This document shows positions 17,449 through 26,209 of a stretch of 64,000 bases of DNA, piece by piece. Each line of letters starts with the position of its first letter. Position 1 is the stretch's first letter. A model generated the notes under the pieces. That model ran no database searches. It had not been told where the DNA came from and saw nothing but the letters and a program-made list of their open reading frames with translations. Made by a program: the position numbers and the translations under genes. The stretch covers positions 42,125 through 106,124 of the forward strand of contig NZ_FCOE02000028.1 of assembly GCF_001544915.2 (NCBI RefSeq). Direction: 5' to 3'. The DNA is from Caballeronia pedi. Lineage in GTDB: Bacteria > Pseudomonadota > Gammaproteobacteria > Burkholderiales > Burkholderiaceae.

Positions 17449-18246
17449 TCAAAGCGCACCATCGAAATCGGCGAGCTGCGCTTGCAGAAGCGCGGCCGTT
17501 TCCTTCAATGCGGGCGCGATGCGGTCGCGCTCGAACTCCAGATCCAGCTCGACGTCGGCTTTCCCGCAGCTCATTCCCAGGAGAATGCCCTCGCGACCGA
17601 TGCGTACAGGCAGCGCAACGCCCCACGTGCCGCGCTGGAAGCCGCCCATCACGGCACATGTGCCGGTGGTTTCGAGCTCATGGAACGAGGCGTGAATGGC
17701 GTCGCCCAATGCGTCGCCCTGGGGTCCCGCGTGCCGCTTGTGTGCTTCTATCAGTAGCGCCTGCTCTTCCTGAGGCAGTCCCCAAAGATATGCCCTGCCG
17801 ATGGACGTCGTGCTCATAGGCAATACCGAACCGACGCCGAGCCGCAAGGTGGCCACTTTGCGGCTCACCCGATAGTCGACGTAGAGCATGTCCAGGCCAT
17901 CCTGCAGACCAAGCGCGACCGAGACATCGAGCCGATCAGCCAGTTCCTGCAGAAGAGGCTGCGCCGCCTGCAGCAATGCGTTAGACCCGAGATAGGCGTG
18001 ACCGATGGCCAATGCACCCGTCGATAGTTCGAATCCGCGGCTGCCCGGGACGGATCGCAAGAATCCCACCTGCAGCAACGTAGATGTCAATCTGGACACG
18101 GTCGCTTTGGGGAGTCCCGTGCGTCTGACGAGTTCGGCATTGGTGAGCGGTGTACGATCCGACTGAAACGCACGCAGGACGTGCAGTCCGCGCTCGACCG
18201 TCATCAGCGTGGATCTATCGGCGGCATGTCCCTGTGGCGTGTTCAT
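17449..18246 (-). CDS. IclR family transcriptional regulator (downstream member of pair)
   Basis: A 265-residue IclR-type regulator. An N-terminal winged helix (about residues 15-75) contains TNAELVRRTGLPKATVSRLTSTLLQVGFL, and a C-terminal GAF-like ligand domain contains SVALGLQDGLDMLYVDY and the late CAVMGGFQRGTWGVALPVR. Such proteins repress or activate catabolic operons in response to pathway acids. Its ATG overlaps the stop of the second IclR gene by 4 bp (ATGA), so the two are translated as a coupled pair. It sits between modules A and B, either of which could be its target. Confidence 0.92.
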   Translation of the reverse strand: MNTPQGHAADRSTLMTVERGLHVLRAFQSDRTPLTNAELVRRTGLPKATVSRLTSTLLQVGFLRSVPGSRGFELSTGALAIGHAYLGSNALLQAAQPLLQELADRLDVSVALGLQDGLDMLYVDYRVSRKVATLRLGVGSVLPMSTTSIGRAYLWGLPQEEQALLIEAHKRHAGPQGDALGDAIHASFHELETTGTCAVMGGFQRGTWGVALPVRIGREGILLGMSCGKADVELDLEFERDRIAPALKETAALLQAQLADFDGAL

Positions 18247-19067
18247 GGCAATCTGCTCGACGGTGTGATTTCCCCAGCCATTCGTACAAGCGCAGGTCCC
18301 AGTTCACGCATGCTCCGCGCCCGGCCGAGCAGCATCGACGGTCCCATGCAGCTCACGGCCAGCGGAGCTTCGCCGGGTAACCGGACCGGCGCGGACACCA
18401 TGGTCATGGGCCGGCCCGATTCTCCCAACGCGACACAGAAGCCGCTTTCCCGCACCTGCCCGATGGCATCCGCGGAACGACGGCGAACGTGCTTCCATGT
18501 CTCGGTCGTGTCGGACGAGCGGTGAAGCTCGGCGCTTTTGAACAGAAAATCACGCTCGGCGTCCGGAAGGCTGGCGAGCAAGGCCCAGCCCGCCGCGGAT
18601 GAAGCAAGTCCCGATCTCGATCCGATTTCCAACTGGAGCGCGGCGGGGATCGAGTTCGTGCAGCAACCGTCGATCACGACCAGGTCCAGCCGGTTGCGAA
18701 CGCTCAGTTGCACGTGTACCTGATGGCGATCGGCAAACAGGCGCATCCGGTCATGCGCCGCTTCGCGGATTTCGATGTCTGCCGCCGCGCGGTATCCCAA
18801 AGCGAGCGCCGAAGGATTGAGACAGAAACGTCTGCTGCTCGAATCGCAGCGCAGATAGCCCAGCGCGATCAGCGTGCGAGTCAGACGTGTCACCGTAGAG
18901 GCGGGAAGCCCGGCGCGCACGGCGAGTTCACGGTTGCACAGCCAACGATCCGCTGGCGTGAAAGATGAAAGGATGGCCAATGCGCGGGCAAATGGCGTCA
19001 CCACAGGGCGCGATTGCCCCGAGGGCTGCGAACTCGAACTACCAGAGATTGAGCATGAATGTTGCAT
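18243..19067 (-). CDS. IclR family transcriptional regulator (upstream member of pair)
   Basis: A 274-residue IclR-type regulator with a Ser/Gln-rich N-terminal tail before the winged helix (CNRELAVRAGLPASTVTRLTRTLIALGYL, about residues 44-72). The effector domain has HVQLSVRNRLDLVVIDGCCTNS, unlike the sister protein, so the ligands probably differ. It overlaps the next IclR by 4 bp. A near-palindrome CTAACATTCATTAG lies about 33 bp upstream of its start, a plausible autoregulatory site or the site of another repressor. Confidence 0.92.
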   Translation of the reverse strand: MQHSCSISGSSSSQPSGQSRPVVTPFARALAILSSFTPADRWLCNRELAVRAGLPASTVTRLTRTLIALGYLRCDSSSRRFCLNPSALALGYRAAADIEIREAAHDRMRLFADRHQVHVQLSVRNRLDLVVIDGCCTNSIPAALQLEIGSRSGLASSAAGWALLASLPDAERDFLFKSAELHRSSDTTETWKHVRRRSADAIGQVRESGFCVALGESGRPMTMVSAPVRLPGEAPLAVSCMGPSMLLGRARSMRELGPALVRMAGEITPSSRLP

Positions 19068-19099
19068 AACGTTGCCCGCTACAAAACCGGCTCGTCAAA

Positions 19100-19113
19100 C
19101 TAACATTCATTAG
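19100..19113. promoter_or_regulatory. Near-palindrome CTAACATTCATTAG upstream of the IclR pair
   Basis: CTAAC and ATTAG arms around ATTC. It matches the perfect palindrome at 37985-37998 at 12 of 14 positions and lies about 33 bp before the IclR start. Candidate operator. Confidence 0.4.
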
Positions 19114-19236
19114 AATGCAAATGGCCTCCGAAGTCGATTGGGGTTAACCTGATCCAGCCGGCTGTCGCTCACGAGCGGTGAGGGCATCGGTTTGGATCGA
19201 TCAGCAGATTGCCGATCCGCGCTGCCGCCAGGCTGC

Positions 19237-20166
19237 CTAACCAAGCCAGCGTGCATCGGGCCAGCGGCCGCTCTCGAATGTGGACTTGACGCAGTCCAGC
19301 AGCACCTCGACGACGCAGCGCACGGGCGCCGTGGCTTGTCGGCTGGCGGGCGCTGCCAGCACGATGGTTCGCTTGAGCGCAGGGGAGATCAGCGGGGCCG
19401 CGCTGAGGGTTCGCCGCGCGACCTCCTGCGTGACACCCACCGCCGGAAGGATGGTCCAGCCGTGTCCTTGTGCAACCAGTTCCTTCTGAACGCTCAGCGC
19501 ATTGGTTTCGGCGAACACCTGCAGTGTCACGCCAGCCTCGGTCGCGGCGTGCTCGATGACGGCACGCAAGCCCTGTGGCGCGGCGGGGAGGATGAAAAGC
19601 TCGCGTGCAACGCGCGCGAGCGTGAGCGGTCGCTTGCGGGACAGCATCGCCGAGGGCGCCGCCACTGCCCAGAGACTCTCCTCGAGCAGCGGCTTTACGT
19701 GCAGCGCGGAGGTTTCCTTCTGCCCATAGAGCAAGGCGGCATCCACATCGCCGGCCTGGAGCCAGTCCTGAAGGTGCCCCGCATAACCGATGGTCAGTCG
19801 CAGACGGATGTGCGGGTAACGCTTCGCCACTTCGCCTGCCAGCAGCGTGGCCAGAACGTCCGACGTGCTGGCAAGCAGGCCGATACTGACGATGCCCGAA
19901 ACCGGCCCCTCGACAGGCTGAATTTCTGCCTTGGCGCGCGCGACTTCGTCGAGGATGCGGCGAGCGTATTCGAGCATGGTTTTGCCCGAAGCCGTGAGCT
20001 GCATGCCATGGCGGCTGCGGTCGAAGAACTCCGTGCCCATGTCCTCTTCGAGCAGTCGCAGTTGCCGGGATACCGCGGGCTGCACGAGGTTGAGAAGGGT
20101 GGACGCCCGGGTTACGTTGCCGGTTTCGGCCACGGTGACGAAGGCGCGCAGTTGCTTGAGATCCAT
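19237..20166 (-). CDS. LysR family transcriptional regulator
   Basis: A 309-residue LysR-type regulator. The N-terminal winged helix reads LKQLRAFVTVAETGNVTRASTLLNLVQPAVSRQLRLLEED, followed by a periplasmic-binding-like effector domain with IVSIGLLASTSDVLATLL. ATG 20166 is preferred over the adjoining GTG 20169. It is divergent from the acyl-CoA dehydrogenase of module B, the usual arrangement for a LysR protein controlling the neighbouring operon. The 111-bp intergenic region has two TGAT/ATCA dyads that fit the LysR T-N11-A style. Confidence 0.93.
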   Translation of the reverse strand: MDLKQLRAFVTVAETGNVTRASTLLNLVQPAVSRQLRLLEEDMGTEFFDRSRHGMQLTASGKTMLEYARRILDEVARAKAEIQPVEGPVSGIVSIGLLASTSDVLATLLAGEVAKRYPHIRLRLTIGYAGHLQDWLQAGDVDAALLYGQKETSALHVKPLLEESLWAVAAPSAMLSRKRPLTLARVARELFILPAAPQGLRAVIEHAATEAGVTLQVFAETNALSVQKELVAQGHGWTILPAVGVTQEVARRTLSAAPLISPALKRTIVLAAPASRQATAPVRCVVEVLLDCVKSTFESGRWPDARWLG

Positions 20167-20190
20167 CACACATACCTCGATGCCGAAAAA

Positions 20191-20233
20191 TGATGGTGCG
20201 ATCAGTTATTTCTATTTTTCCAATGATCCATCA
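20191..20233. promoter_or_regulatory. TGAT/ATCA dyads, candidate LysR binding region
   Basis: TGAT-N6-ATCA at 20191-20204 and TGAT-CC-ATCA at 20224-20233 lie in the LysR/acyl-CoA-dehydrogenase divergent region, about 20 bp apart. This is like the recognition and activation sites of LysR promoters. Assigned by pattern only. Confidence 0.4.
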
Positions 20234-20277
20234 AATATTACTATGACTCGACCAAAGCTACTTACGGATTTCCCTTC

Positions 20278-21450
20278 ATGAGCGCTTCCATGCTTTCCGC
20301 CCCGGACCAATACCAGGAGATTCGTGACGCCGTGCGCGCCCTGTGTAGTCAGTTTCCCGCTGACTATCACCGCAAGATCGACGAGGCGCGTAGTTATCCG
20401 GAGGAATTCGTCAACGCCCTGACGAAGGCCGGCTGGCTTGCCGCGCTGATTCCGCAGGACTATGACGGCCCCGGTCTGTCGATGGCCGAAGCCTCCGTCA
20501 TCATGGAGGAGATCAACCGCTCAGGCGGCAACTCTGGCGCGTGCCACGGTCAGATGTACGTAATGAATACGATCGTGTTCAGTGGCACGGAGGCGCAGAA
20601 GCAACGCTATTTGCCCCGCATCGCCGCGGGCGAGTTGCGTGTGCAATCGATGGGCGTGACCGAGCCCTCCACGGGCAGCGACACCACCAAGCTCAAGACC
20701 ACGGCCGTAAAAAAGGACGGCCGCTGGGTCATCAATGGCCAGAAAGTCTGGATATCACGCGTGCAGCACAGTGACCTGCTGATCCTGCTGGCGCGCACCA
20801 CGCCACTCGACCAGGTGCAAAAGAAGAGCGATGGCCTGTCGTGTTTCATCGTCGAGCTGGACAAGGCTATCGGCAATGGTCTGACAGTGCAGCCTATTCT
20901 CAACATGGTCAACCACGAGACCAACGAGCTGTTCTTCGACAACCTCGAATTGCCTGAGGATGCACTGCTGGGCACTGAGGGCAAGGGCCTGAAGGTGATC
21001 TTCGACGGATTGAACGCAGAGCGCACGCTGATTGCCGCCGAATGCATCGGAGACGGTTACTGGTTCCTCGAAAAGGCGCGGGATTACGCGAACGAACGCA
21101 AGGTCTTCGGCCGTCCCATCGGTCAGAACCAGGGTATCCAGTTCCCGCTCGCCGAATCGTTCATCGAGCTCGAGGCCGCCAATCTGATGCGCTGGCGCGC
21201 CTGCCAGAAGATCGATGCGCGCGAGAACGCGGGCGTCGAAGCCAACATGGCCAAGTACCTGGCGGCCAAGGCCAGTTGGGAAGCTGCCAATGCGTGCCTG
21301 CAAACACATGGCGGGTTCGGCTTCGCTTGCGAATACGACGTGGAGCGCAAGTTCCGTGAAACCCGTCTGTATCAGGTCGCGCCCATCTCCACCAACATGA
21401 TTCTCGGACACGTGGCCGAACACGTGCTGCACCTTCCGCGTTCTTACTGA
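20278..21450 (+). CDS. Acyl-CoA dehydrogenase (module B)
   Basis: A 390-residue acyl-CoA dehydrogenase with VQSMGVTEPSTGSDTTKLKT, TNELFFDNLELPEDALLG and ERKVFGRPIGQNQGIQFPLAES. As in the module A enzyme, the C-terminal YEGT Glu is missing (YQVAPISTN) and Glu248 in GLNAERTL is the candidate base, as in isovaleryl-CoA dehydrogenase. It is the first gene of the module B operon, directly followed by both ETF subunits, its immediate electron acceptor. A short-branched or dicarboxyl acyl-CoA is a likely substrate, inferred from the following CaiB, hydratase and CitE-like genes. Confidence 0.92.
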   Translation: MSASMLSAPDQYQEIRDAVRALCSQFPADYHRKIDEARSYPEEFVNALTKAGWLAALIPQDYDGPGLSMAEASVIMEEINRSGGNSGACHGQMYVMNTIVFSGTEAQKQRYLPRIAAGELRVQSMGVTEPSTGSDTTKLKTTAVKKDGRWVINGQKVWISRVQHSDLLILLARTTPLDQVQKKSDGLSCFIVELDKAIGNGLTVQPILNMVNHETNELFFDNLELPEDALLGTEGKGLKVIFDGLNAERTLIAAECIGDGYWFLEKARDYANERKVFGRPIGQNQGIQFPLAESFIELEAANLMRWRACQKIDARENAGVEANMAKYLAAKASWEAANACLQTHGGFGFACEYDVERKFRETRLYQVAPISTNMILGHVAEHVLHLPRSY

Positions 21451-21471
21451 TATCTGATTGGAATACCGGTC

Positions 21472-22221
21472 ATGAAAATTATCGTACCCGTCAAGCGAGT
21501 GGTCGATTACAACGTCAAGGTTCGCGTCAGAAGCGATGGCGCCGGCGTGGACATCGGCAACGTCAAGATGAGTATGAACCCGTTCGATGAAATTGCCGTC
21601 GAGGAAGCGGTGCGGCTCAAGGAAAAAGGCGTGGCGACCGAAGTCGTCGCGGTGTCCTGCGGTGCGGCGCAGTGTCAGGAAACGTTGCGCACGGCGATGG
21701 CCATCGGCGCTGATCGCGGCATTCTCGTGGAGACCAACGCCGAGCTTCAACCGCTGGCCGTGGCGAAGCTCCTGAAGGCGCTTGTGGACAAGGAGCAGCC
21801 GAGCCTCATCATCCTCGGCAAGCAGGCTATCGACGACGACGCCAACCAGACCGGGCAGATGCTCGCGGCGCTCGCCGAACTGCCGCAGGCCACGTTTGCG
21901 TCGAAAGTGGAATTAGCCGGCGATTGGGTCGATGTAACACGCGAAGTGGATGGCGGCCTGGAAACACTGTCGCTGTCCATCCCGGCGGTCATCACCACCG
22001 ACCTGCGCCTGAATGCACCACGCTACGTGACGCTGCCCAACATCATGAAGGCCAAGAAAAAGCCGCTGGACACTGTCAGCCCCGGCGACCTCGGTGTCGA
22101 TGTGACGCCGCGCCTGAAGACGCTCAAAGTGGCGGAGCCGGCAGGGCGCAAGGCCGGCGTGAAAGTGGCCGATGTGGCCGCGCTTGTGGACAAGCTCAAG
22201 AACGAAGTAAAGGTAATTTAA
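21472..22221 (+). CDS. etfB: Electron transfer flavoprotein beta subunit
   Basis: A 249-residue EtfB. It begins MKIIVPVKRVVDYNVKVRV, has the NPFDEIAVEEAVRLKEK block, and contains the beta-subunit signature region VDVTREVDGGLETLSLSIPAV. With EtfA it forms the FAD/AMP heterodimer that collects electrons from acyl-CoA dehydrogenases. It lies 21 bp after the module B dehydrogenase and 13 bp before etfA. ETF genes outside the housekeeping locus usually serve a dedicated dehydrogenase (inference). Confidence 0.96.
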   Translation: MKIIVPVKRVVDYNVKVRVRSDGAGVDIGNVKMSMNPFDEIAVEEAVRLKEKGVATEVVAVSCGAAQCQETLRTAMAIGADRGILVETNAELQPLAVAKLLKALVDKEQPSLIILGKQAIDDDANQTGQMLAALAELPQATFASKVELAGDWVDVTREVDGGLETLSLSIPAVITTDLRLNAPRYVTLPNIMKAKKKPLDTVSPGDLGVDVTPRLKTLKVAEPAGRKAGVKVADVAALVDKLKNEVKVI

Positions 22222-22234
22222 GGAGACGATGGAA

Positions 22235-23167
22235 ATGACTGCCCTCGTTATTGCAGAACACGACAATGCGTCCATCAAGCTGGCTACGTTGAACGCTGTC
22301 ACGGCTGCCACGGCCTGTGGCGGCGAGGTGCATGTGCTCGTGGCCGGGGAAAACGCTGCGGCGGCGGCTCAGGCGGCCGCGCAGATCACGGGCGTGGCAA
22401 AAGTTGTCCACGCCGACGGCGCATCGCTCAAGGAGGGTCTTGCAGAGAATGTCGCGGCTCAGGTATTGGCGATCGCGGGCACTTACAGCCATATTTTGTT
22501 TCCGGCCACACCAAGCGGCAAAAACGTCGCGCCGCGCGTGGCAGCAAGGCTGGACGTGGCGCAAATCAGCGACATCATCAGGGTAGACAGCCCCGACACC
22601 TTCGAGCGTCCGATCTACGCCGGCAATGCGATTGCCACGGTGCAAAGCGGCGACGGCGTCAAGGTGATCACGGTTCGGACAACCGGTTTCGATGCCGCCG
22701 CCGCAACGGGCGGAAGTGCCCTCATTGAAACGATCAAGGCCGAGTCCGACACGGGCAAGAGCCGCTTCCTGAATCGTGAAGTCACCAAGAGCGACCGGCC
22801 CGAATTGACAGCGGCCAAGATCATCGTCTCAGGGGGACGAGCGCTGGGCAGCGAAGCGATGTTCCAGCAGCTAATCACGCCGCTGGCCGACAAACTCGGC
22901 GCAGCGATCGGCGCGTCGCGCGCCGCCGTGGACGCGGGCTATGCGCCGAACGACCTGCAGGTGGGGCAGACGGGCAAGATCGTGGCGCCGCAGTTGTATG
23001 TCGCCTGCGGAATCTCCGGGGCGATCCAGCATCTGGCGGGGATGAAGGATTCCAAGGTGATCGTGGCAATCAACAAGGACCCGGAAGCACCGATCTTCAG
23101 CGTCGCCGACTACGGCCTGGAGGTTGATCTGTTCACAGCGGTGCCAGAACTGGTCAACCTGCTGTAG
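22235..23167 (+). CDS. etfA: Electron transfer flavoprotein alpha subunit
   Basis: A 310-residue EtfA. The C-terminal FAD domain carries the signature LYVACGISGAIQHLAGMKDS and IVAINKDPEAPIFSVADYG, and an SGGRALGS segment lies before it. ATG 22235 (MTALVIAEHDN) is preferred over ATG 22229; both follow AGGAG. It pairs with EtfB and delivers electrons to the ETF-ubiquinone oxidoreductase encoded 3 kb downstream at 26210, so the whole electron path is encoded in this operon. Confidence 0.96.
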   Translation: MTALVIAEHDNASIKLATLNAVTAATACGGEVHVLVAGENAAAAAQAAAQITGVAKVVHADGASLKEGLAENVAAQVLAIAGTYSHILFPATPSGKNVAPRVAARLDVAQISDIIRVDSPDTFERPIYAGNAIATVQSGDGVKVITVRTTGFDAAAATGGSALIETIKAESDTGKSRFLNREVTKSDRPELTAAKIIVSGGRALGSEAMFQQLITPLADKLGAAIGASRAAVDAGYAPNDLQVGQTGKIVAPQLYVACGISGAIQHLAGMKDSKVIVAINKDPEAPIFSVADYGLEVDLFTAVPELVNLL

Positions 23168-23209
23168 TGCGTGACCGGCTGTCATATCGATCTTCCCTGG
23201 TAGAGCGCG

Positions 23210-24064
23210 ATGCATACGAGCCTCAAAAATCCCGATTCCTACGATGCCTGGGCCGGCCGCAGCGAAGAAAATGCGGATCATGTCACCGAGGCGCCTGTGC
23301 GCCTCATGCAGGCCACGCTGGACTACCCCGATCCGGCGAAGTTGCCCGCCGAACTGCCGCCGTTGTGGCATTGGCTCTATTTTCTGCCGGGCGAGCGTCA
23401 ATCCAACATCGGCCTGGACGGGCATCCCCAGCGCGGCGGCTTTCTTCCGCCGATCACCCTTCCGCGGCGCATGTGGGCGGGAGGACGGCTGCAGTTTCTG
23501 CGTCCACTGACGTTGGGCGAGCCAGTACGCCGCGTATCGACAATCAAAAGCATCCAGACCAAGTCCGGGCGCAGTGGGGAACTGGTGTTCGTGACCGTGC
23601 TGCATGAAGTCGCCGACGCCAAGGGCCTCGCGATCCGCGAGGAGCAGGACCTCGTCTATCGCGATGCACCGGTGCCGGGCGCGCCCGCGCCACAGCCTGC
23701 TGCGGCTCGGTCCGACGAACAGTTCAGCCGCACGGTCACCCCCGACCCCGTGCTGCTGATGCGCTATTCGGCGCTGACCTTCAATGGCCATCGCATTCAC
23801 TATGACCGTCCCTATGCGATGCAGGAAGAAGGCTATCCGGGACTCGTCGTGCATGGGCCGCTGATCGCGACACTGCTCATGGAGGAGCTGCGTCGAGGTC
23901 ATCCGCAAAGGACAGTTCGCAGCTTCGAATTCAAGGCAGTCGGTCCTTTGTTCGATACCGCGCCGTTCGCGCTCAACGGCAAGCTCGAGGGTGCGACGGC
24001 AAGACTGTGGGCGCGCGGTCCTCAAGGCCAGCTGGCGATGCAGGCCAGCGCAGAACTCGAATGA
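23210..24064 (+). CDS. FAS1-like/MaoC hot-dog hydratase (mesaconyl-C4-CoA hydratase-like)
   Basis: A 284-residue double hot-dog protein. The second half has the hydratase motif YSALTFNGHRIHYDRPYA and GYPGLVVHGPLIATLLMEEL, the pattern of the FAS1-like dehydratase family. That family includes mesaconyl-C4-CoA hydratase of the 3-hydroxypropionate cycle, which makes citramalyl-CoA. The gene sits between etfA and a CaiB transferase, with a CitE-like lyase next. The order hydratase, CoA-transferase, lyase supports a citramalyl-CoA-type route, but the precise substrate is not shown. Confidence 0.85.
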   Translation: MHTSLKNPDSYDAWAGRSEENADHVTEAPVRLMQATLDYPDPAKLPAELPPLWHWLYFLPGERQSNIGLDGHPQRGGFLPPITLPRRMWAGGRLQFLRPLTLGEPVRRVSTIKSIQTKSGRSGELVFVTVLHEVADAKGLAIREEQDLVYRDAPVPGAPAPQPAAARSDEQFSRTVTPDPVLLMRYSALTFNGHRIHYDRPYAMQEEGYPGLVVHGPLIATLLMEELRRGHPQRTVRSFEFKAVGPLFDTAPFALNGKLEGATARLWARGPQGQLAMQASAELE

Positions 24065-24098
24065 GACCGAGACGATAACCCGAGAGACGATACACGCA

Positions 24099-25295
24099 AT
24101 GTCAGAACCCAAACGCAGTGGCCCGCTCAGCGGCATGACCGTCATCACTCTGGAACACGCGATCGCCGCGCCGTTCTGCACACGCCAGCTCGCCGACCTC
24201 GGAGCGCGCGTGATCAAGATCGAGCGGCCCGGTGTCGGCGATTTCGCGCGCGCCTATGATCACCGCACGCGCGGTCTGGCCTCGCATTTCGTCTGGACCA
24301 ATCGCTCCAAGGAAAGCCTGACGCTGGACCTCAAGCAGTCCGCCGCGCTCGAAGTGCTGGACGAACTGATCGCCCACGCCGACGTGCTGGTGCAAAACCT
24401 GGCGCCCGGCGCAGCGGCGCGAATGGGTCTGTCGTTCGAAACGCTACACGCGAAATACCCGAAGCTCATCGTCTGCGATATTTCGGGCTACGGCGCGGAC
24501 GGACCCTACCGCGACAAGAAGGCCTACGACCTGCTGATCCAGAGCGAGGCCGCCTTTCTTTCCATCACGGGCACGCCCGAGGAGCCCAGCAAGGCGGGCA
24601 ACTCGATCGCCGACATCGCGGCGGGCATGTACGCCTATACGGGCATTCTTAGCGCACTGCTTCAGCGTGGCATCAGCGGTGAAGGCTCGCATGTCGAAGT
24701 CTCCATGCTCGAAGCGCTGGGCGAGTGGATGGGCTTTCCCATGTACTACGCCTATGACGGCCAGCAGCCGCCCGGACGCAACGGTGCAGCGCATGCGACG
24801 ATTTATCCCTATGGCCCATTCAAGGCTGGCGATGGCCGAGTCGTGATGCTGGGGCTGCAAAACGAGCGGGAATGGAAGCTGTTCTGCGACATCGTGTTGC
24901 GCCGTTCCGAACTCGCGACCGATCCACGCCTCGACTCCAATGTGCGTCGAGTGGAAAACCGTGCGGTCCTGAAGGAAGTCATCGAACAGGGTTTTGCGAG
25001 TCTCACGGCGCCAGATGTCATCGCGCGCCTCGACGAAGCCCAGATTGCCAACGCCGCGGTCAATCAAGTGGGCGATCTGTGGATTCACCCGCAGCTCCAC
25101 GCGCGCCAGCGTTTCCGTCCCATCGGCTCACCCGCAGGCGAATTGCAGGCGCTGCTGCCGCCCGCAACCGTCAACACCTTCGATGCCCGCATGGATCCCG
25201 TGCCCGCGCTCGGCGAACACAGCGCGACGATTCTGCGCGAATTGGGGCGCTCGGATGCCGCCATCAGCAAATTGCAGGCTGACGGAGTGATCTGA
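24099..25295 (+). CDS. CaiB/BaiF family CoA-transferase (module B)
   Basis: A 398-residue family III CoA-transferase with LSGMTVITLEHAIAAPFCTRQLADLGARVIKIE, ESLTLDLKQSAALEVLDELI and ISGYGADGPYRDKKAYDLLIQ, in which the Asp of KAYDLL aligns with the catalytic Asp of the family. The frame is open from 23991, but ATG 24099 with a GAGAGACGA upstream starts the protein at the normal position. It probably transfers CoA from succinyl-CoA or acetyl-CoA to the pathway acid. Its stop is 3 bp before the CitE-like ATG, so the two are tightly coupled. Confidence 0.92.
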   Translation: MSEPKRSGPLSGMTVITLEHAIAAPFCTRQLADLGARVIKIERPGVGDFARAYDHRTRGLASHFVWTNRSKESLTLDLKQSAALEVLDELIAHADVLVQNLAPGAAARMGLSFETLHAKYPKLIVCDISGYGADGPYRDKKAYDLLIQSEAAFLSITGTPEEPSKAGNSIADIAAGMYAYTGILSALLQRGISGEGSHVEVSMLEALGEWMGFPMYYAYDGQQPPGRNGAAHATIYPYGPFKAGDGRVVMLGLQNEREWKLFCDIVLRRSELATDPRLDSNVRRVENRAVLKEVIEQGFASLTAPDVIARLDEAQIANAAVNQVGDLWIHPQLHARQRFRPIGSPAGELQALLPPATVNTFDARMDPVPALGEHSATILRELGRSDAAISKLQADGVI

Positions 25296-25298
25296 TCC

Positions 25299-26153
25299 AT
25301 GCGCACAAAAACTGAGTCTCCCGTGTGCCATGCGCGCAGTCTGCTGTTTGTGCCGGCCACGAGACCTGAACGCTTCGCCAAGGCTTTGGGTTCGGGCGCG
25401 AATTGCATCATCATCGATCTGGAAGACGCCGTGGCCGATGACAGCAAGATCAGCGCGCGCGAGCAACTCGCACAGCACTTGCCTCAACTGACCCCTGCGC
25501 AACTGGCACGCACCCTGGTACGCGTCAACGCGGTAGACACGCGCTGGCACGACGCGGAGATTGCGCTGCTGCGAAACTGGTCGGACAAAGGCGTGACCGT
25601 GATGCTGCCAAAGTCCGATCACGCAGCCGCGATACGCGACGTGGCGCAAGCCCTCGGCCCCAAGGCGGCCATTGTGGCTCTGGTCGAGTCGTTGAGCGGT
25701 CTCGACGCAGCCGATTCGCTGGCGCGCGATCCTCAGGTGATACGTCTCGCCTTCGGCCATCTGGATTTTCAGTTGGACCTGGGCATGCACGCGTCGGCCG
25801 AGGAACCCGAACTGGCTTTCGCGCGCAACGCCTTGGTCGCGGCATCGCGCCGCGCGGGACTCACCGCACCCATCGATGGCGTGACGACCGACATCGGCAA
25901 TACCGAGCGTCTGATTGCCGATGCCCGGCGCGCACGCGCGTTCGGCTTCAGCGGAAAGCTGTGCATCCACCCGTCTCAGGTGGACGCAGTGAACGAAGTG
26001 CTGGACTATTCCGATGCCGAAAAGGCGTGGGCGCTGCGCGTTCTGGGCGAGGCGGCGAAGCACGGTGGCGAAGCCTTCCGTCTGGAAGGTGTCATGGTCG
26101 ATCTGCCGGTGATCCGCGCGGCCGAGGCGATCGTGGCAAGCATAGTTAAATGA
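25299..26153 (+). CDS. CitE-like (citramalyl/malyl-CoA) lyase (module B)
   Basis: A 284-residue CitE-type TIM-barrel lyase. SLLFVPATRPERFAKAL, CIIIDLEDAV, the metal ligands Glu130 (ALVESLSG) and Asp156 (FGHLDFQLDLG) and the C-terminal GKLCIHPSQVDAVNEV block are all present. This makes it a complete member, unlike the module A copy. Known members split citramalyl-CoA into acetyl-CoA and pyruvate, or malyl-CoA into acetyl-CoA and glyoxylate. It is preceded by CaiB at 3 bp and followed after 56 bp by ETF-ubiquinone oxidoreductase. Confidence 0.9.
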   Translation: MRTKTESPVCHARSLLFVPATRPERFAKALGSGANCIIIDLEDAVADDSKISAREQLAQHLPQLTPAQLARTLVRVNAVDTRWHDAEIALLRNWSDKGVTVMLPKSDHAAAIRDVAQALGPKAAIVALVESLSGLDAADSLARDPQVIRLAFGHLDFQLDLGMHASAEEPELAFARNALVAASRRAGLTAPIDGVTTDIGNTERLIADARRARAFGFSGKLCIHPSQVDAVNEVLDYSDAEKAWALRVLGEAAKHGGEAFRLEGVMVDLPVIRAAEAIVASIVK

Positions 26154-26209
26154 GAGCCGAAAGCGCCTGATCAAAGGCGTGTGAGGCAAGATCCCCTGAA
26201 GAAGACACA

